Positions 18,042-28,157 are shown, counted from the stretch's first letter. The stretch is 64,000 nucleotides of DNA from Maribellus sp. YY47 (GCF_023111095.1 NZ_JALGYW010000024.1:1-64000); one strand, 5' to 3'. The notes: generated by a model from the letters alone, not told the origin. Made by a program: numbers and translations.

Positions 18042-20669
18042 TTATTTTAAGCCTGCAATTCGCTCTTCCAGTACTTTTATTTTTGCTTCGGCATCAGCTT
18101 GTTTTGCTTTTTCGTTTGCCACAACTGCCTCAGGCGCGCTGTTTACAAAGCGTTCGTTGCTCAGTTTTTTCAATACTGAAGTCAGGAATCCCTGTGTATA
18201 TTTCAGTTCTTCTTCGAGCTTTTTCAACTCTTCTTCCACATCAATAAAACCTTCCATCGGAACGTAAAAGTTGGTCGATTTTACCCGGAACGAAGCAGCG
18301 CCCTGAACTTCTTCAGTTATCATCTCAAACGAAGAGAGATTGGCCATTTTGAGTATCACACTGTTGAACTGCGGCTCAAAACCTTTATCTCCTGCCTGAA
18401 CTTTTAGTTCGAGCGTATCTTTATTGGGGATGTTTTTGTCGCTGCGGATTTTTCGAATACCGGAAATCGCTTCTTTCACATTCTCGAAAGCCGCGAGTAA
18501 AGCTTCGTCGTACTTTTCAACTTTAGGCAGCTGGCTGATCATAATGCTTTCACCATCTTTTCTTTCGGTCAGCATTTGCCATATTTCTTCAGTGATGAAC
18601 GGCATAAAAGGATGCATCAAACGCAGCATTTGATCAAACAATTCAACCACTTCGCTGTACGTTTTGGCGTCAATAGGCTGTTGATAAGCCGGTTTTACCA
18701 TTTCGAGCAACCAGCCCGAAAATTCGTCGCGAACAGTGGTGTAAACCGTCATCAATGCTTCTGAAATACGGAACTGATCAAACTGGTTGTTCAAGGTGGC
18801 AACCACCTCACCCAGTTTGTTGTTAAACCACTCAATAGCCAATTTGGAATGTTCCGGCTGTTCGATGTTGGCAGAAACCTCCCAGTTTTTTACCAGGCGG
18901 AAGGCGTTCCATATTTTTGTCGCAAAACCGGAGCCCTGTTGCGGAAGGCTTTCATCAAAAAGCAAGTCGCCACCGGCAGGCGAGCAAAGCAACATGCCTA
19001 CGCGAACACCGTCGGCACCGTACTTGGCAATCAAATCCAGCGGATCGGGTGAGTTACCCAGCGATTTCGACATCTTCCTGCGCTGTGCATCGCGTACCAT
19101 CCCTGTGAAATACACATTCTTATATGGTAGTTCATCACGGTACTCGTAACCTGCAATAATCATACGGGCCACCCAGAAGAAAATAATATCAGGCGCTGTT
19201 ACCAGGTCAGAAGTGGGGTAATAATAATTTACCTCTTTGTTTTCGGGATCGCGGATACCATCGAAAACAGAGATGGGCCACAACCAGCTTGAAAACCAGG
19301 TGTCCAAAGCATCTTCATCCTGTTTTAGGTCGGCAGCTGTTAAACTTGCATTTCCCGATTTTTCCTGAGCCAGTTTTAGCGCTTCTTCTGCGGTTTCTGC
19401 ACAAACAAAAGTTCCGTCGGGCAGATAATACACCGGAATCTGGTGCCCCCACCACAACTGGCGGCTGATACACCAGTCTTTGATGTTGCCCATCCAGTGC
19501 TTGTAAATATTTTTGAATTTCGGCGGGTGGAATTGAATGGTGTCGTTCATTACGTTTTCCAAAGCCGGTTTTACCAGATCATCCATTTTCAGGAACCACT
19601 GTGCCGAAAGTTTTGGCTCGATGATTACATCGGTCCGTTCCGAGAACCCAACCTTATTGGTATAATCCTCCACCTTTGCCAGGTTGCCGGCTTTCTCCAA
19701 TTCCGGAATAATAAGGTTACGAACGTCAAAACGATCCTGGCCGATAAACATTTCGGCTTTTTCGCTCAAGGTTCCGTCGTCGTTAAAGATATCGATCGAA
19801 GGCAGGTTGTGTTTCAACCCGATTTCGTAGTCGTTAATATCGTGTGCCGGTGTAATTTTCAAACAACCGGTACCAAATTCCATGTCTACGTATTCGTCCT
19901 GAATAATCGGGATTGAGCGGTTCAGAAGCGGTACTAAAACGCGTTTGCCTTTGAGGTGTGTAAAACGTTCATCAGCCGGGTTTACACAAACGGCCGTGTC
20001 ACCCAAAATTGTTTCGGGACGGGTGGTCGCAATGGTCACAAAACCATCTTCTCCTTCAATCTTATACTTCAGGTAATACAGTTTTCCCTGCATTTCCTTG
20101 TAGATCACTTCTTCGTCGGAAAGTGCCGTTTTTGCTGCCGGATCCCAGTTAACCATACGCACGCCGCGGTAAACCAATCCTTTGTTAAATAAGTCAACAA
20201 AAACCTTGATTACCGATTCGCTGCGGGCTTCGTCCATGGTAAAAGCCGTGCGGTCCCAGTCGCACGAAGCACCCAGTTTTTTCAATTGCTCCAGGATAAT
20301 ACCGCCGTGTTTGTCGGTCCATTCCCAGGCATGTTTTAAGAATTCTTCACGCGAAAGATCATATTTGTCAATTCCTTCAGCACGTAATTTGTTGACCACC
20401 TTTGCTTCGGTGGCAATTGACGCGTGGTCGGTTCCGGGTACCCAGCAGGCATTTTTGCCGGTCATACGTGCCCGGCGCACCAAAATATCCTGAATGGTAT
20501 TGTTCAGCATATGGCCCATATGTAAAACCCCGGTTACGTTAGGCGGCGGAATTACAATGGTGTAAGGCTCTCTTTCATCGGGGGTAGAATGGAAATACTT
20601 GTTGTCCATCCAGTATTTGTACCACTTGTCTTCAACCGCTGACGGGTTGTACTTGCTAGGAATCTCCAT
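18042..20669 (-). CDS. valS: Valine--tRNA ligase
   Basis: An 875-residue class I aminoacyl-tRNA synthetase. The HIGH-type motif is in [16 protein letters not shown] (about residues 40-55), the KMSKS motif in [10 protein letters not shown], and the editing domain block [14 protein letters not shown] is present. The C-terminal roughly 65 residues form the valine-specific coiled-coil arm ([17 protein letters not shown] to the end). Length fits bacterial ValS. It is expected to be essential and cytoplasmic. A TACTTTTG promoter element lies about 40 bases upstream on the minus strand. Some of the complementary-strand frames here are long but are shadows. Confidence 0.98.
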   Translation of the reverse strand: MEIPSKYNPSAVEDKWYKYWMDNKYFHSTPDEREPYTIVIPPPNVTGVLHMGHMLNNTIQDILVRRARMTGKNACWVPGTDHASIATEAKVVNKLRAEGIDKYDLSREEFLKHAWEWTDKHGGIILEQLKKLGASCDWDRTAFTMDEARSESVIKVFVDLFNKGLVYRGVRMVNWDPAAKTALSDEEVIYKEMQGKLYYLKYKIEGEDGFVTIATTRPETILGDTAVCVNPADERFTHLKGKRVLVPLLNRSIPIIQDEYVDMEFGTGCLKITPAHDINDYEIGLKHNLPSIDIFNDDGTLSEKAEMFIGQDRFDVRNLIIPELEKAGNLAKVEDYTNKVGFSERTDVIIEPKLSAQWFLKMDDLVKPALENVMNDTIQFHPPKFKNIYKHWMGNIKDWCISRQLWWGHQIPVYYLPDGTFVCAETAEEALKLAQEKSGNASLTAADLKQDEDALDTWFSSWLWPISVFDGIRDPENKEVNYYYPTSDLVTAPDIIFFWVARMIIAGYEYRDELPYKNVYFTGMVRDAQRRKMSKSLGNSPDPLDLIAKYGADGVRVGMLLCSPAGGDLLFDESLPQQGSGFATKIWNAFRLVKNWEVSANIEQPEHSKLAIEWFNNKLGEVVATLNNQFDQFRISEALMTVYTTVRDEFSGWLLEMVKPAYQQPIDAKTYSEVVELFDQMLRLMHPFMPFITEEIWQMLTERKDGESIMISQLPKVEKYDEALLAAFENVKEAISGIRKIRSDKNIPNKDTLELKVQAGDKGFEPQFNSVILKMANLSSFEMITEEVQGAASFRVKSTNFYVPMEGFIDVEEELKKLEEELKYTQGFLTSVLKKLSNERFVNSAPEAVVANEKAKQADAEAKIKVLEERIAGLK

Positions 20670-20707
20670 GTTTTTCTCTTTCAGAATTCTACGAAAAATT
20701 TGAGGTG

Positions 20708-20715
20708 CAAAAGTA
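20708..20715 (-). promoter_or_regulatory. Promoter -7 element for valS
   Basis: Minus-strand TACTTTTG (TAnnTTTG type), 39 bases upstream of the valS ATG. No clear -33 TTTG was found. Confidence 0.4.
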
Positions 20716-21453
20716 ACATTAAATGTTCATAGTTTAAAGTCCGCCTGCCCGAATTCATTCAGCATCAGATAAAGTTTAAAGAACAGAGGATGATAATTGT
20801 TGCAGTGGAGTAGTTGCCCGACTTTTTAGAAAAGCATTTGTGACATAATTTTCTTTCTCTTTTCGGGAGAATTAACCTTTGCAAGCTAAAAAAAACGAAA
20901 TTGGACTTTGAATAGACCGGATTTTCATAATGAATTTTTTGTTGCTGAAGACAATGTGATAATCCATGGGGATAAATTTCATTAAAAAAAACATTTTTTA
21001 GTTATCTGATTTCATCCTTTTTTCCCCTTTGTGACTGTGTTTTAAGCGTATTTCTGTTGACATTGACGCGGAATAGTAGTGATAATGAGGCTGTGAATGA
21101 TGCTACTTCGTTAAAATAATAGAACGGCTTCAAAGCCGAAGCTCCGAAATTCAAAAAGTAGTGTCGGAAAACAAAAAAGCCCGGCACAAATTGCCAGGCT
21201 GCACTTAGTTAATATTTTATACTTGATCGCAATGGTAATCTTTACTGTTGCTCGTGTGTGTCAAAGAAAAAAGGGCAGAACATTATGGACGCTTTTTTGA
21301 AGATGACTGATAATTACAAACCCCTAAACACAAAACCAATCATAAATACTGTTGTTCTACCCTTATGTTTTATCTTTAATTGTTTTTGTAACCGTCAAAT
21401 AACTGTTACGCGAAGCAAGTTACAAAAAAGAAAAATAAAAACCTAATGGTCTT
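20716..21453. other. AT-rich noncoding region downstream of the nucleoside transporter gene
   Basis: About 740 bases without a credible gene. A 61-codon frame on the minus strand at 21002-21187 has no family resemblance and spans the terminator hairpin at 21173-21200, so it is not listed. A small hairpin (CGGCTTCAAAGCCG) lies near 21124-21137. The 250 bases between the transporter stop and the minus-strand terminator at 21173 are either a long 3' untranslated region or a small RNA; neither was identified. Confidence 0.4.
21173..21200 (-). terminator. Minus-strand Rho-independent terminator
   Basis: Minus-strand hairpin AGCCTGGCA / TGCCGGGCT (one G-U-type mismatch, loop ATTTG) followed by six T. 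It sits about 250 bases beyond the stop of the nucleoside transporter gene, the nearest minus-strand gene upstream. Confidence 0.7.
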
Positions 21454-22956
21454 TTATCCTAAAATCATTCCAATTATCGTAGCGCTCATTAACGAGGCCA
21501 GAGTGCCCGCCAATAGCGCGGGAACACCATATTTTGACAATAAAACTCTTTTTGAAGGAGCAAGTGCTCCGATACCTCCAATTTGAATTCCGATGGAGGA
21601 GAAATTGGCAAAACCGCATAAAATATAGGTCGCCATGATGATGGATTTGGTCTCGGTAAATGCACCGGCAGCTTTTAAATCGGCCAGGCTGATGTACCCG
21701 ATAAATTCTGTCAGAATCAGTTTCTCTCCTAAAAGCCGGCCTACCACAGCAATGTCTTCAGGCGAAACTCCAATTAACCACATCAGGGGTGCAAAGGTGT
21801 ACCCCAAAATAAACTGCAGCGAAAGTTCATTGTATCTTCCATCTGTAATGCCGGCAATAACTTCGTTCAGATGAGTCCAGCTTCCTATTTTTCCAATGGT
21901 GTAGTTAAACATGGCAATAAATGCAATAAACGCTAAAAGCATGGCTCCCACATTTACAGCCAGTTTTACTCCTTCGGTTGTTCCGTTGGATATGGCATCG
22001 AGCACGTTGCTTCCAATTTTGTCTTTACTAACTTCAATTTGCTTATTGATTGCCTCGGTAGGTGGAACCAGCATTTTCGAAAAAACAATAGCAGCAGGTG
22101 CAGCCATTACCGAAGCGGTTAGCAAATGTTTGGCAAACTCGAGTCGCAATACCGGATCGTCGCCACCCAAAAGCGCAATGTAAGCTGCTAAAACACCTCC
22201 AGCCAGCGTGGCCATTCCTCCGGTCATAACAAGCAAAATTTCTGATTTGCTCATTTTCTCCAGGTAGGCCTTAATCATCAGCGGAGATTCGGTTTGCCCC
22301 AGGAAAATGTTTCCGGCCACCGAAAGCGCTTCCGCTCCCGATATTTTCAGCGCTTTTGTAAATACCCAGGCCAGACCGTATACCACTTTCTGAATAATTC
22401 CCCAGTAAAACAGTAAGCTGGTTAAGGCAGAAAAGAAGATAATGGTAGGTAAAACCTGGAACAGAAAGATGTAGCCGTAAGTATTGGCATCCATGAGGTC
22501 GCCCAAAAGAAAGGTACTCCCTTCTTTTGTGAAGTCGAGAATTTTAACAAAGATTTTTCCCAGGGCTTCAAAAGTGATCTGAACAGCCGGAATGTAGAGT
22601 ATTCCCAATGCCAGAACAATCTGGATGAGCAAGCCGACTCCAACCGTTTTCCACGGAATATTTTTTCGGTCGCGACTAAAAATAAAACCGATGAATATCA
22701 AAACTGCCATTCCGAGCAATCCCCTGAATAAGGTGATGATTGAAAAGGGGTGCTCCCGTTTTTTAGATAAAAGGATAATTGCCTTGTCCTTATTGTTGGT
22801 CTGTTCCTCCGATGTAGTAGAGGTAATAACTTCGGTTTGTTGTTCTGCCAGGATCGGATTATCTGAAGTCGTTGTAGTCGAATCGTTTTTGGCAAATGCC
22901 GGCTGAAAAAAGAAAATGCCGGTAACCATTACCAGCAAGGCTAAAGCTTGTCTCAT
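21454..22956 (-). CDS. NupC-family concentrative nucleoside transporter
   Basis: A 500-residue inner-membrane protein. An N-terminal hydrophobic signal-like segment (MRQALALLVMVTGIFFFQP) and a Ser/Thr-rich periplasmic stretch precede the CNT core. Core motifs include GNIFLGQTESPLMIKAYL, GGMATLAGGVLAAYI, the AAPAAIVFSKMLVPPTE block and CGFANFSSIGIQIGG. It imports nucleosides with Na+ or H+. The start ATG at 22956 puts the signal segment first; a start at 23049 would add 31 residues and overlap the upstream gene by 11 bases. It is probably co-transcribed with the BFN-domain gene upstream. Confidence 0.9.
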   Translation of the reverse strand: MRQALALLVMVTGIFFFQPAFAKNDSTTTTSDNPILAEQQTEVITSTTSEEQTNNKDKAIILLSKKREHPFSIITLFRGLLGMAVLIFIGFIFSRDRKNIPWKTVGVGLLIQIVLALGILYIPAVQITFEALGKIFVKILDFTKEGSTFLLGDLMDANTYGYIFLFQVLPTIIFFSALTSLLFYWGIIQKVVYGLAWVFTKALKISGAEALSVAGNIFLGQTESPLMIKAYLEKMSKSEILLVMTGGMATLAGGVLAAYIALLGGDDPVLRLEFAKHLLTASVMAAPAAIVFSKMLVPPTEAINKQIEVSKDKIGSNVLDAISNGTTEGVKLAVNVGAMLLAFIAFIAMFNYTIGKIGSWTHLNEVIAGITDGRYNELSLQFILGYTFAPLMWLIGVSPEDIAVVGRLLGEKLILTEFIGYISLADLKAAGAFTETKSIIMATYILCGFANFSSIGIQIGGIGALAPSKRVLLSKYGVPALLAGTLASLMSATIIGMILG

Positions 22957-23038
22957 CCTTTTAACGTGTTTGTCTATGTTAAATGTATATATGTCCGGTT
23001 TCCAATGAAATCTGATCGCGAATCCAGACTTCAAACTG

Positions 23039-23629
23039 TTATTTTTCACGTTTGTTTAATTCGTCTCTAATCAAAGAAGCTTTTTCGTAATCTTCATTCT
23101 GAATGGCTTCATCCAATAATTCCTGCAATTCGTTGGTGGAATAATGGGAATAGGAAGAAGGGACCGGGTCGTCGTAGTCTTCATCAAAAATACTCCGGAC
23201 AGGCGATTGTTCGTCTTCCTGTTCCAATACAATACCTGCTTTTTTTAATATTTCTTCGGAAGTATAAATGGGGCAACGAAAACGAAGTGCCAAAGCAACG
23301 GCATCGGAGGTTCGGGAATCCACCCGAATTTCTTTTCCTCCCATTTCGCACAATAATTCTGAATAGAAAATTCCTTCTTCGAGTTTGTAAATGGTAACTT
23401 CAATAAGTGAAATGTCGAAAGCCAGGGCAATGTTTTTTATAAGGTCGTGGGTGAGCGGACGGGGAGGTTTCAATCCCTCCAGTTGAATCGCAATTGCCTG
23501 CGCTTCCACAGGCCCTATAATAATCGGAATTCTCCTTTCCCCTTTTTCTTCCGCCAATACCAACGCATACGCCCCTGATTGTGTTTGGCTTACGGAAAGT
23601 CCCAAAATGTTCAAACGAATTTTTTGCAT
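23039..23629 (-). CDS. Bifunctional nuclease (BFN/DUF151) family protein with UVR tail
   Basis: A 196-residue cytoplasmic protein. Residues about 1-125 form the BFN domain, with LVLAEEKGERRIPIIIGPVEAQAI and the DSRTSDAVALALRF motif. After an acidic linker, the last 30 residues form a UVR (UvrB/UvrC) motif, LDEAIQNEDYEKASLIRDEL. Related BFN proteins have reported nuclease activity in plants; the bacterial role is not settled. The start at 23629 (MQKIRLNILG) fits family starts better than the longer frame from 23674. It lies just upstream of the nucleoside transporter gene, which may suggest nucleotide salvage, but this is only context. Confidence 0.88.
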   Translation of the reverse strand: MQKIRLNILGLSVSQTQSGAYALVLAEEKGERRIPIIIGPVEAQAIAIQLEGLKPPRPLTHDLIKNIALAFDISLIEVTIYKLEEGIFYSELLCEMGGKEIRVDSRTSDAVALALRFRCPIYTSEEILKKAGIVLEQEDEQSPVRSIFDEDYDDPVPSSYSHYSTNELQELLDEAIQNEDYEKASLIRDELNKREK

Positions 23630-23832
23630 ATTCTGCCTGGCCTGATTTTCAGTGAAAACAAATATAAGAATCATTTTGGTTTATCGCCGAAATTGAATGT
23701 GTTTTATTGGAAAGGCTGAAAATATAAGGTTTTGAAGCAGATGTTAAACGCTTTGTTTCATGGTGCTTGATTCCCGCAGACCGTTTATTTTTATATCCAT
23801 GTAGTTTTTTCTGAACCATTACGACTAACAGG

Positions 23833-24351
23833 GTGAAAAACAACGCAAAAGTGCAACAGTCAACTAAAAAGGAATTCAGCGAACGGATAAGCGAGCACCA
23901 GGGAATCATCCACAAGGTAACGATGATATACGCCGATAGTCCGGCTGACCGTGAAGATCTTTTTCAGGAGATATGTTTGCAGCTCTGGAGATCGTATGCC
24001 CGATTCAGGGGCGAGGCGAAGTTTAGTACCTGGATGTACAGGGTGGCGCTAAACACCGCCATCAGTAATGTTCGGAAAAACAAAAACAAGCCCGGCCATG
24101 AATTTTTAAACGAGAATGTGCAGCTTAGCGATGAGGGGCAGTCCGATCTGGATCAGGTCAGGCTTTTGTTCCGTGCAGTTGCTGCACTCAACCGGATTGA
24201 TAAGGCAATCATTTTGCTTTGGCTCGACGAAAAAAGCTACGATGAGATTGCCACCATCATGGGAACTTCTAAAAGTAATGTGAGTGTGAAACTGGTCCGT
24301 ATCAAACGCCGGCTGGAAGCTTTGATTAAAGAAGCAGAAAAACACGAATGA
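23833..24351 (+). CDS. ECF-type sigma-70 family RNA polymerase sigma factor
   Basis: A 172-residue sigma factor with region 2 (about 20-90: YADSPADREDLFQEICLQLWRS, then FSTWMYRVALNTAIS) and region 4 (about 115-165: IDKAIILLWLDEKSYDEIATIMG). It has no region 1 or 3, as is typical of the extracytoplasmic-function group. Translation seems to start at a GTG (23833), as no ATG lies at the right place. It is followed after 4 bases by a multi-helix membrane protein gene that may hold its control. Target promoters are not known. Confidence 0.9.
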   Translation: MKNNAKVQQSTKKEFSERISEHQGIIHKVTMIYADSPADREDLFQEICLQLWRSYARFRGEAKFSTWMYRVALNTAISNVRKNKNKPGHEFLNENVQLSDEGQSDLDQVRLLFRAVAALNRIDKAIILLWLDEKSYDEIATIMGTSKSNVSVKLVRIKRRLEALIKEAEKHE

Positions 24352-24355
24352 TGAA

Positions 24356-25114
24356 ATGCTCAATTTGAATGAAATGAACGACGAAAAATTAAAAGCCATG
24401 TGGAGCAAAGCAGAGAAGTTGGCAGGTGCTTCCGGATATGAAAGCCCTTCCATCGAACAATTTATTTCGGGGCGGTCGAACGATTCCGCACAGAAAATCA
24501 AAAATATGATCATTTTCGATATTGTGCTGAAAGCCTTAGTGTTGGCGGTACTTGTCGTCGATTTTGTACTCTTTTGGGGAACTTTCAACGTAATGGTTGT
24601 AACAGCAGCAGGAACGGTGATGCTGATTCCGCTCCTGTTTTATCAAAAGAAACTATTAACCCGGTTTATTTTGACAGCCGACAACGGGCAAACTACACGC
24701 GATAAATTGGCTTCGATGCTAACTTATCTGAAAACCCGCTTTTTTACCACTTTGCTGCTGGTAGCAGTTACTTATTTGTTTGGGTTTATTGCCGGGTCGC
24801 TGGCCTATTTTTACACAGCTTACGGTTATGTCAGGCAACTTGATGGGGTAGATGTGATTGTTTTTATTAGTTTTATTTTCATCGGAATTCTGTTCAACTT
24901 TCTGGTTAATCGTGCCCAGGTCAATTATCATATAAAACACCTGGAGGCCTGTTTGTCCGATCTCAATGAAAATAGCCTGGCTCTGGTCTCAGAGAACATC
25001 GAACTGCAGCGAAAACACGATCGTTTAAGCAAGTTTTTACTCGCAATGGTGTTTGTTGTTGGACTTATTATGCTGGTGCTTGTTTTTAAAAGCGCGGGAT
25101 ATCTGATGCGTTGA
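24356..25114 (+). CDS. Membrane protein, possible partner of the ECF sigma factor
   Basis: A 252-residue protein with a cytoplasmic N-terminal region (about 1-45: LKAMWSKAEKLAG) and about five hydrophobic segments (about 52-75, 78-95, 125-150, 160-185, 225-247). A helical stretch precedes the last one. The gene starts 4 bases after the sigma stop, or at the next ATG (24374, MNDEKLKAMW), so co-transcription is nearly certain. The position is that of an anti-sigma factor, but no zinc-binding (HxxxCxxC) anti-sigma motif is present. Regulation of the sigma factor is inferred from context only. Confidence 0.65.
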   Translation: MLNLNEMNDEKLKAMWSKAEKLAGASGYESPSIEQFISGRSNDSAQKIKNMIIFDIVLKALVLAVLVVDFVLFWGTFNVMVVTAAGTVMLIPLLFYQKKLLTRFILTADNGQTTRDKLASMLTYLKTRFFTTLLLVAVTYLFGFIAGSLAYFYTAYGYVRQLDGVDVIVFISFIFIGILFNFLVNRAQVNYHIKHLEACLSDLNENSLALVSENIELQRKHDRLSKFLLAMVFVVGLIMLVLVFKSAGYLMR

Positions 25115-25185
25115 ACGAGAGATGCGAATTGTGAAGAGAACAGAATATTTTGGTAATGGTCAATACGGGGTGAGATAGCGATCTG

Positions 25186-26982
25186 TTATAGGATTGGAAT
25201 GGTGAAATGAAACTTTGCACCATGACCGGGTTCGCTTTCCGCCCAAATTTGGCCTCCATGTTTTTCAACCAACTCTTTGCAGAGGATGAGCCCCAAACCG
25301 GTCCCTTTTTCCTGGTTGGTGCCGGGAGTTGTAAAACTTTCTTCTAATTTAAATAGCTTTTTAAGGTTATGCGTGCGGATGCCAATACCATTGTCGGCCA
25401 CCGAAAAAAGGTATTGATCGTTGCTTTTCTCCGCAGTAAACCGGATGTGTCCACCTTCAGGCGTGAACTTAATGGCATTGGCTAACAGGTTGCGTACAAT
25501 GGTACAAAACATGTTGCGGTCGGCTTTCAGTTTCAGGTCTTCGGGAACCGACTTCTCCAACGTAAGTTTTTTGTTCAGTGCGCTTAATTCGAGAATCTGG
25601 AAGGTCTCTGTTACGCATTGCTCAATATTTAACAATCTGGGACTAAAACTAAATTTCTTTAATTGTAGGTTGGCCCAGTCGAGTAATTCAGTTAATAGAT
25701 TATAGGTTTTTTGGATATCGAGAAAGAGAATACGGGTATACTCTTTTATGTTTTGGGTATTTCCGGCATCAACTTCTTCTTTCAACATTTCCCCAAAGCC
25801 GAGCATCGTGTTAAACGGACTGCGCAGATCGTGAGCGATGATGGAGAAAAAACGGTCTTTTGTGGCGTTTAACTCCTGTAATTTTATCAGGTTCTTACGC
25901 ATTTTTTCTTCAACCAGTTTGCGTTTGTTGATCGCTCGGGCTAAGACCCACGAACCAAATCCTGCCATAAGGTTTAGCAATAAGTAAACAAGCAGTAATT
26001 GCAGATTACGTGCTCTTTGGCTTTTATACAATTCGGCATGCGGAACAAACGAAACGGCTTTCCAGTAATAGCTTTCAATCGCGTTGGATGTTTCGTCGTC
26101 GGTTCGTATAACTGAAGAAGCGTTGATTTTTGGCGGGTAAATGGTGTTAAACGTAAAAAGTCCCTTCTCGTTTTCGAACTGTCCGGATTGTTCTGTTTGT
26201 ATGATTTTCCATTCTTCCGGGTAATCGTTTTGGAATTTTACCTGGTGTTTTTCGCTAAACATAAAGCCCCATTCCAATTCAGGATCGGAAGATTTTAGCC
26301 AGTAACTGTCTTTATTTAAGAGCATAAAATGATCCGAAAAATGGTAGTTACCCATCGATACGGAGTTTTTGAGCATGAAGGAGCCGAGGTAGTTCAGGAT
26401 TAAAATGCCTTCTTTTTCCCCTTTTTCGTTAAACATGGGCGTAGCGAAACGCAAAATCGGTTTTAGCGGAACTTCAATCTTTTTGTTTTCAGTATTCAGA
26501 TCAAAAGGAGAAACATAAATCTCTCCTTTATTAAGCCTGATCGTATTTGTAAAATAAGGGCGGTGCTTTTTATTTTGTAGATCAGGAAAGGGAACCACCA
26601 CCGGAATACTATCCTGTAAGTTTACCCTGATTATTTCCATTCCATTATTGTCAATCAGTCTGATCTGGTCGTAGAGCTGGCGTTCACGGCTTATTTTACT
26701 GAAAATAGTGGTAATGTCATTTCTCAATTTTGAGTTGTCGGGGGTAAGCCATAATTCGTGAAAAATATTTAAAGCAGCCAGTATTTGTAAATCGCCTATA
26801 ATAAAATTCAGATCACGGTTGATAATCCGCGATTTTGTATTGATTTCGGTAAGCTCCTCATTTAACGAAATCAGTTTATCGGAGTTATCCCGCACTTTCT
26901 TTAGTGTAAATGCGACTCCTGAAAACAAGATAAAAATGGGGATGTAAATCTTAAAATAGCTCTGAAGAATCTTTCTGTCCAT
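25186..26982 (-). CDS. Membrane sensor histidine kinase with extracytoplasmic sensor
   Basis: About 598 residues. A membrane segment (about 10-30) and a second near residue 330 flank a roughly 290-residue extracytoplasmic region resembling double-Cache sensors (RQLYDQIRLIDNNGMEIIRV, YVSPFDLN). The kinase core follows: H box FFSIIAHDLRSPFNTMLGF, N box RNLLANAIKFTPEGG, G boxes VADNGIGI and KGTGLGLILC. It should sense a small periplasmic ligand and phosphorylate a regulator encoded elsewhere, as none is adjacent. The start is set at the ATG at 26982 (MDRKILQSYF); a GTG at 26997 would add five residues. Confidence 0.88.
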   Translation of the reverse strand: MDRKILQSYFKIYIPIFILFSGVAFTLKKVRDNSDKLISLNEELTEINTKSRIINRDLNFIIGDLQILAALNIFHELWLTPDNSKLRNDITTIFSKISRERQLYDQIRLIDNNGMEIIRVNLQDSIPVVVPFPDLQNKKHRPYFTNTIRLNKGEIYVSPFDLNTENKKIEVPLKPILRFATPMFNEKGEKEGILILNYLGSFMLKNSVSMGNYHFSDHFMLLNKDSYWLKSSDPELEWGFMFSEKHQVKFQNDYPEEWKIIQTEQSGQFENEKGLFTFNTIYPPKINASSVIRTDDETSNAIESYYWKAVSFVPHAELYKSQRARNLQLLLVYLLLNLMAGFGSWVLARAINKRKLVEEKMRKNLIKLQELNATKDRFFSIIAHDLRSPFNTMLGFGEMLKEEVDAGNTQNIKEYTRILFLDIQKTYNLLTELLDWANLQLKKFSFSPRLLNIEQCVTETFQILELSALNKKLTLEKSVPEDLKLKADRNMFCTIVRNLLANAIKFTPEGGHIRFTAEKSNDQYLFSVADNGIGIRTHNLKKLFKLEESFTTPGTNQEKGTGLGLILCKELVEKHGGQIWAESEPGHGAKFHFTIPIL

Positions 26983-27166
26983 AATTTTTCTAAACACCGA
27001 AAAACACGGTATGGTTTATTCGTGATGCCTCTTTAAAACCGCGCTAAAATAGACCTTGAATTCTGATTAAAAAAATGCGCTATTGTGGTTTAGGCATTTA
27101 GGAAGTAACTTTTAAGTTTTCAGGAAATTAAAGTTGGATGGGAGAAGTTAAAAAAGTGCCTGATAA

Positions 27167-27197
27167 TTTGTTGGTTAGTTTAAAATAACTACTTTTG
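27167..27197 (+). promoter_or_regulatory. Promoter of rplU-rpmA
   Basis: TTTG at 27167-27170 and TACTTTTG at 27190-27197 are separated by 19 bases, which matches the Bacteroidota primary sigma consensus (TTTG, 19-21 bases, TAnnTTTG). This is the best promoter match in the window and should give a leader of about 80 bases before rplU. Confidence 0.65.
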
Positions 27198-27283
27198 CAG
27201 TCCAAATTTTGAATCGATCAGGCTCGAATAAGAGAAATCCAGCAGGATATCCGCCTGACGGTGTAAACGTTAAAAGTAAAATT

Positions 27284-27595
27284 ATGTACGCGATTGTTGA
27301 AATTGCAGGACAGCAATTCAAGGTTGAAAAAGACAAAAAACTTTTCGTACATCGCCTGGATGTTGAAGAAGGAACATCGGTTGATTTCGATAAAGTATTG
27401 TTGGTTGACAACGACGGTAAAGTAGCCGTTGGGACCCCCACCGTAAGCGGTGCGAAAGTAACAGCAAAAGTGCTGGAACATGTGAAAGGTGAAAAAGTGT
27501 TGGTTTTCAAAAAGAAACGTCGTAAAACGTATCAGAAAATGAACGGTCACCGTCAGTATTTTACTCAGATTCAGGTAGAAACCATTGTTGGATAA
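27284..27595 (+). CDS. rplU: 50S ribosomal protein L21
   Basis: A 103-residue protein with the L21 layout: [18 protein letters not shown] at the start, a beta-barrel core and the conserved end [19 protein letters not shown], which contacts 23S rRNA. Length fits bacterial L21 without extension. An upstream in-frame start would add 25 residues with no family match and is rejected. It forms an operon with rpmA, which starts 19 bases after its stop. Confidence 0.97.
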   Translation: MYAIVEIAGQQFKVEKDKKLFVHRLDVEEGTSVDFDKVLLVDNDGKVAVGTPTVSGAKVTAKVLEHVKGEKVLVFKKKRRKTYQKMNGHRQYFTQIQVETIVG

Positions 27596-27614
27596 TTAAT
27601 AAAGAAAATTTACC

Positions 27615-28157
27615 ATGGCTCATAAGAAAGGTGTAGGTAGTTCGAAGAACGGACGCGAATCGGAAAGTAAACGACTGGGAGTAAAAATTTACGGCGGTCA
27701 GTTTGCAAAAGCTGGTAATATTTTAGTTCGCCAGCGTGGTACATCACATCATCCCGGAGAAAATGTAGGAATTGGTAAAGACCATACGCTTTTTGCATTG
27801 ATCGACGGAACTGTGGTTTTCCAAAAGAAAAGAAAAAATCGTTCCTATGTATCGGTAGCGCCGATTGTAGAAGTAGAGGCAGCTGTTGCTGAAGCTCTTG
27901 CAAAAAAAGCAGCTCCGAAAGCAGAAGCACCAAAAGCAGAAGCACCAAAAGCAGAAGTTGCAGGTGACGATTTAACAAAATTAACAGGTGTTGGTCCAAA
28001 ATTGGCTGAAATCCTCGCAGAAGGTGGTTTTGCATCGTATGCTGCAGTAGCTGCCGCTACCGTTGAAGATATTCAGAAAGTATTGGAAGGTGCCGGAAGC
28101 CGTTATGCTTCAAAAGATCCTGCTCCATGGATCGAAGAAGCTAAAGGTTTAGCATAA
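27615..28157 (+). CDS. rpmA: 50S ribosomal protein L27 with C-terminal helix-hairpin-helix domain
   Basis: Residues 1-85 are a normal L27: [16 protein letters not shown] at the N-terminus that reaches the peptidyl transferase centre, then [20 protein letters not shown] and [12 protein letters not shown]. Ordinary L27 ends near residue 85-90. Here an Ala/Lys/Glu/Pro linker (about 86-117, with a tandem APKAE repeat) leads to a 60-residue domain (118-178) with [20 protein letters not shown], a helix-hairpin-helix pattern that usually binds nucleic acid, and [13 protein letters not shown]. From memory such tails occur on L21 in related bacteria; here L21 lacks one. Confidence 0.92.
   Translation: MAHKKGVGSSKNGRESESKRLGVKIYGGQFAKAGNILVRQRGTSHHPGENVGIGKDHTLFALIDGTVVFQKKRKNRSYVSVAPIVEVEAAVAEALAKKAAPKAEAPKAEAPKAEVAGDDLTKLTGVGPKLAEILAEGGFASYAAVAAATVEDIQKVLEGAGSRYASKDPAPWIEEAKGLA
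27918..27962 (+). repeat. Three 15-bp tandem repeats in the L27 linker
   Basis: Units start at 27918, 27933 and 27948. The first two are identical (AAAGCAGAAGCACCA); the third diverges in its last five bases. They encode the KAEAP repeats of the linker and are a likely site of copy-number change between strains. Confidence 0.85.

Noticed and set aside
21002-21187. Minus-strand 61-codon frame in the valS/transporter gap
   Set aside because: No family resemblance and it overlaps the terminator stem at 21173-21200.
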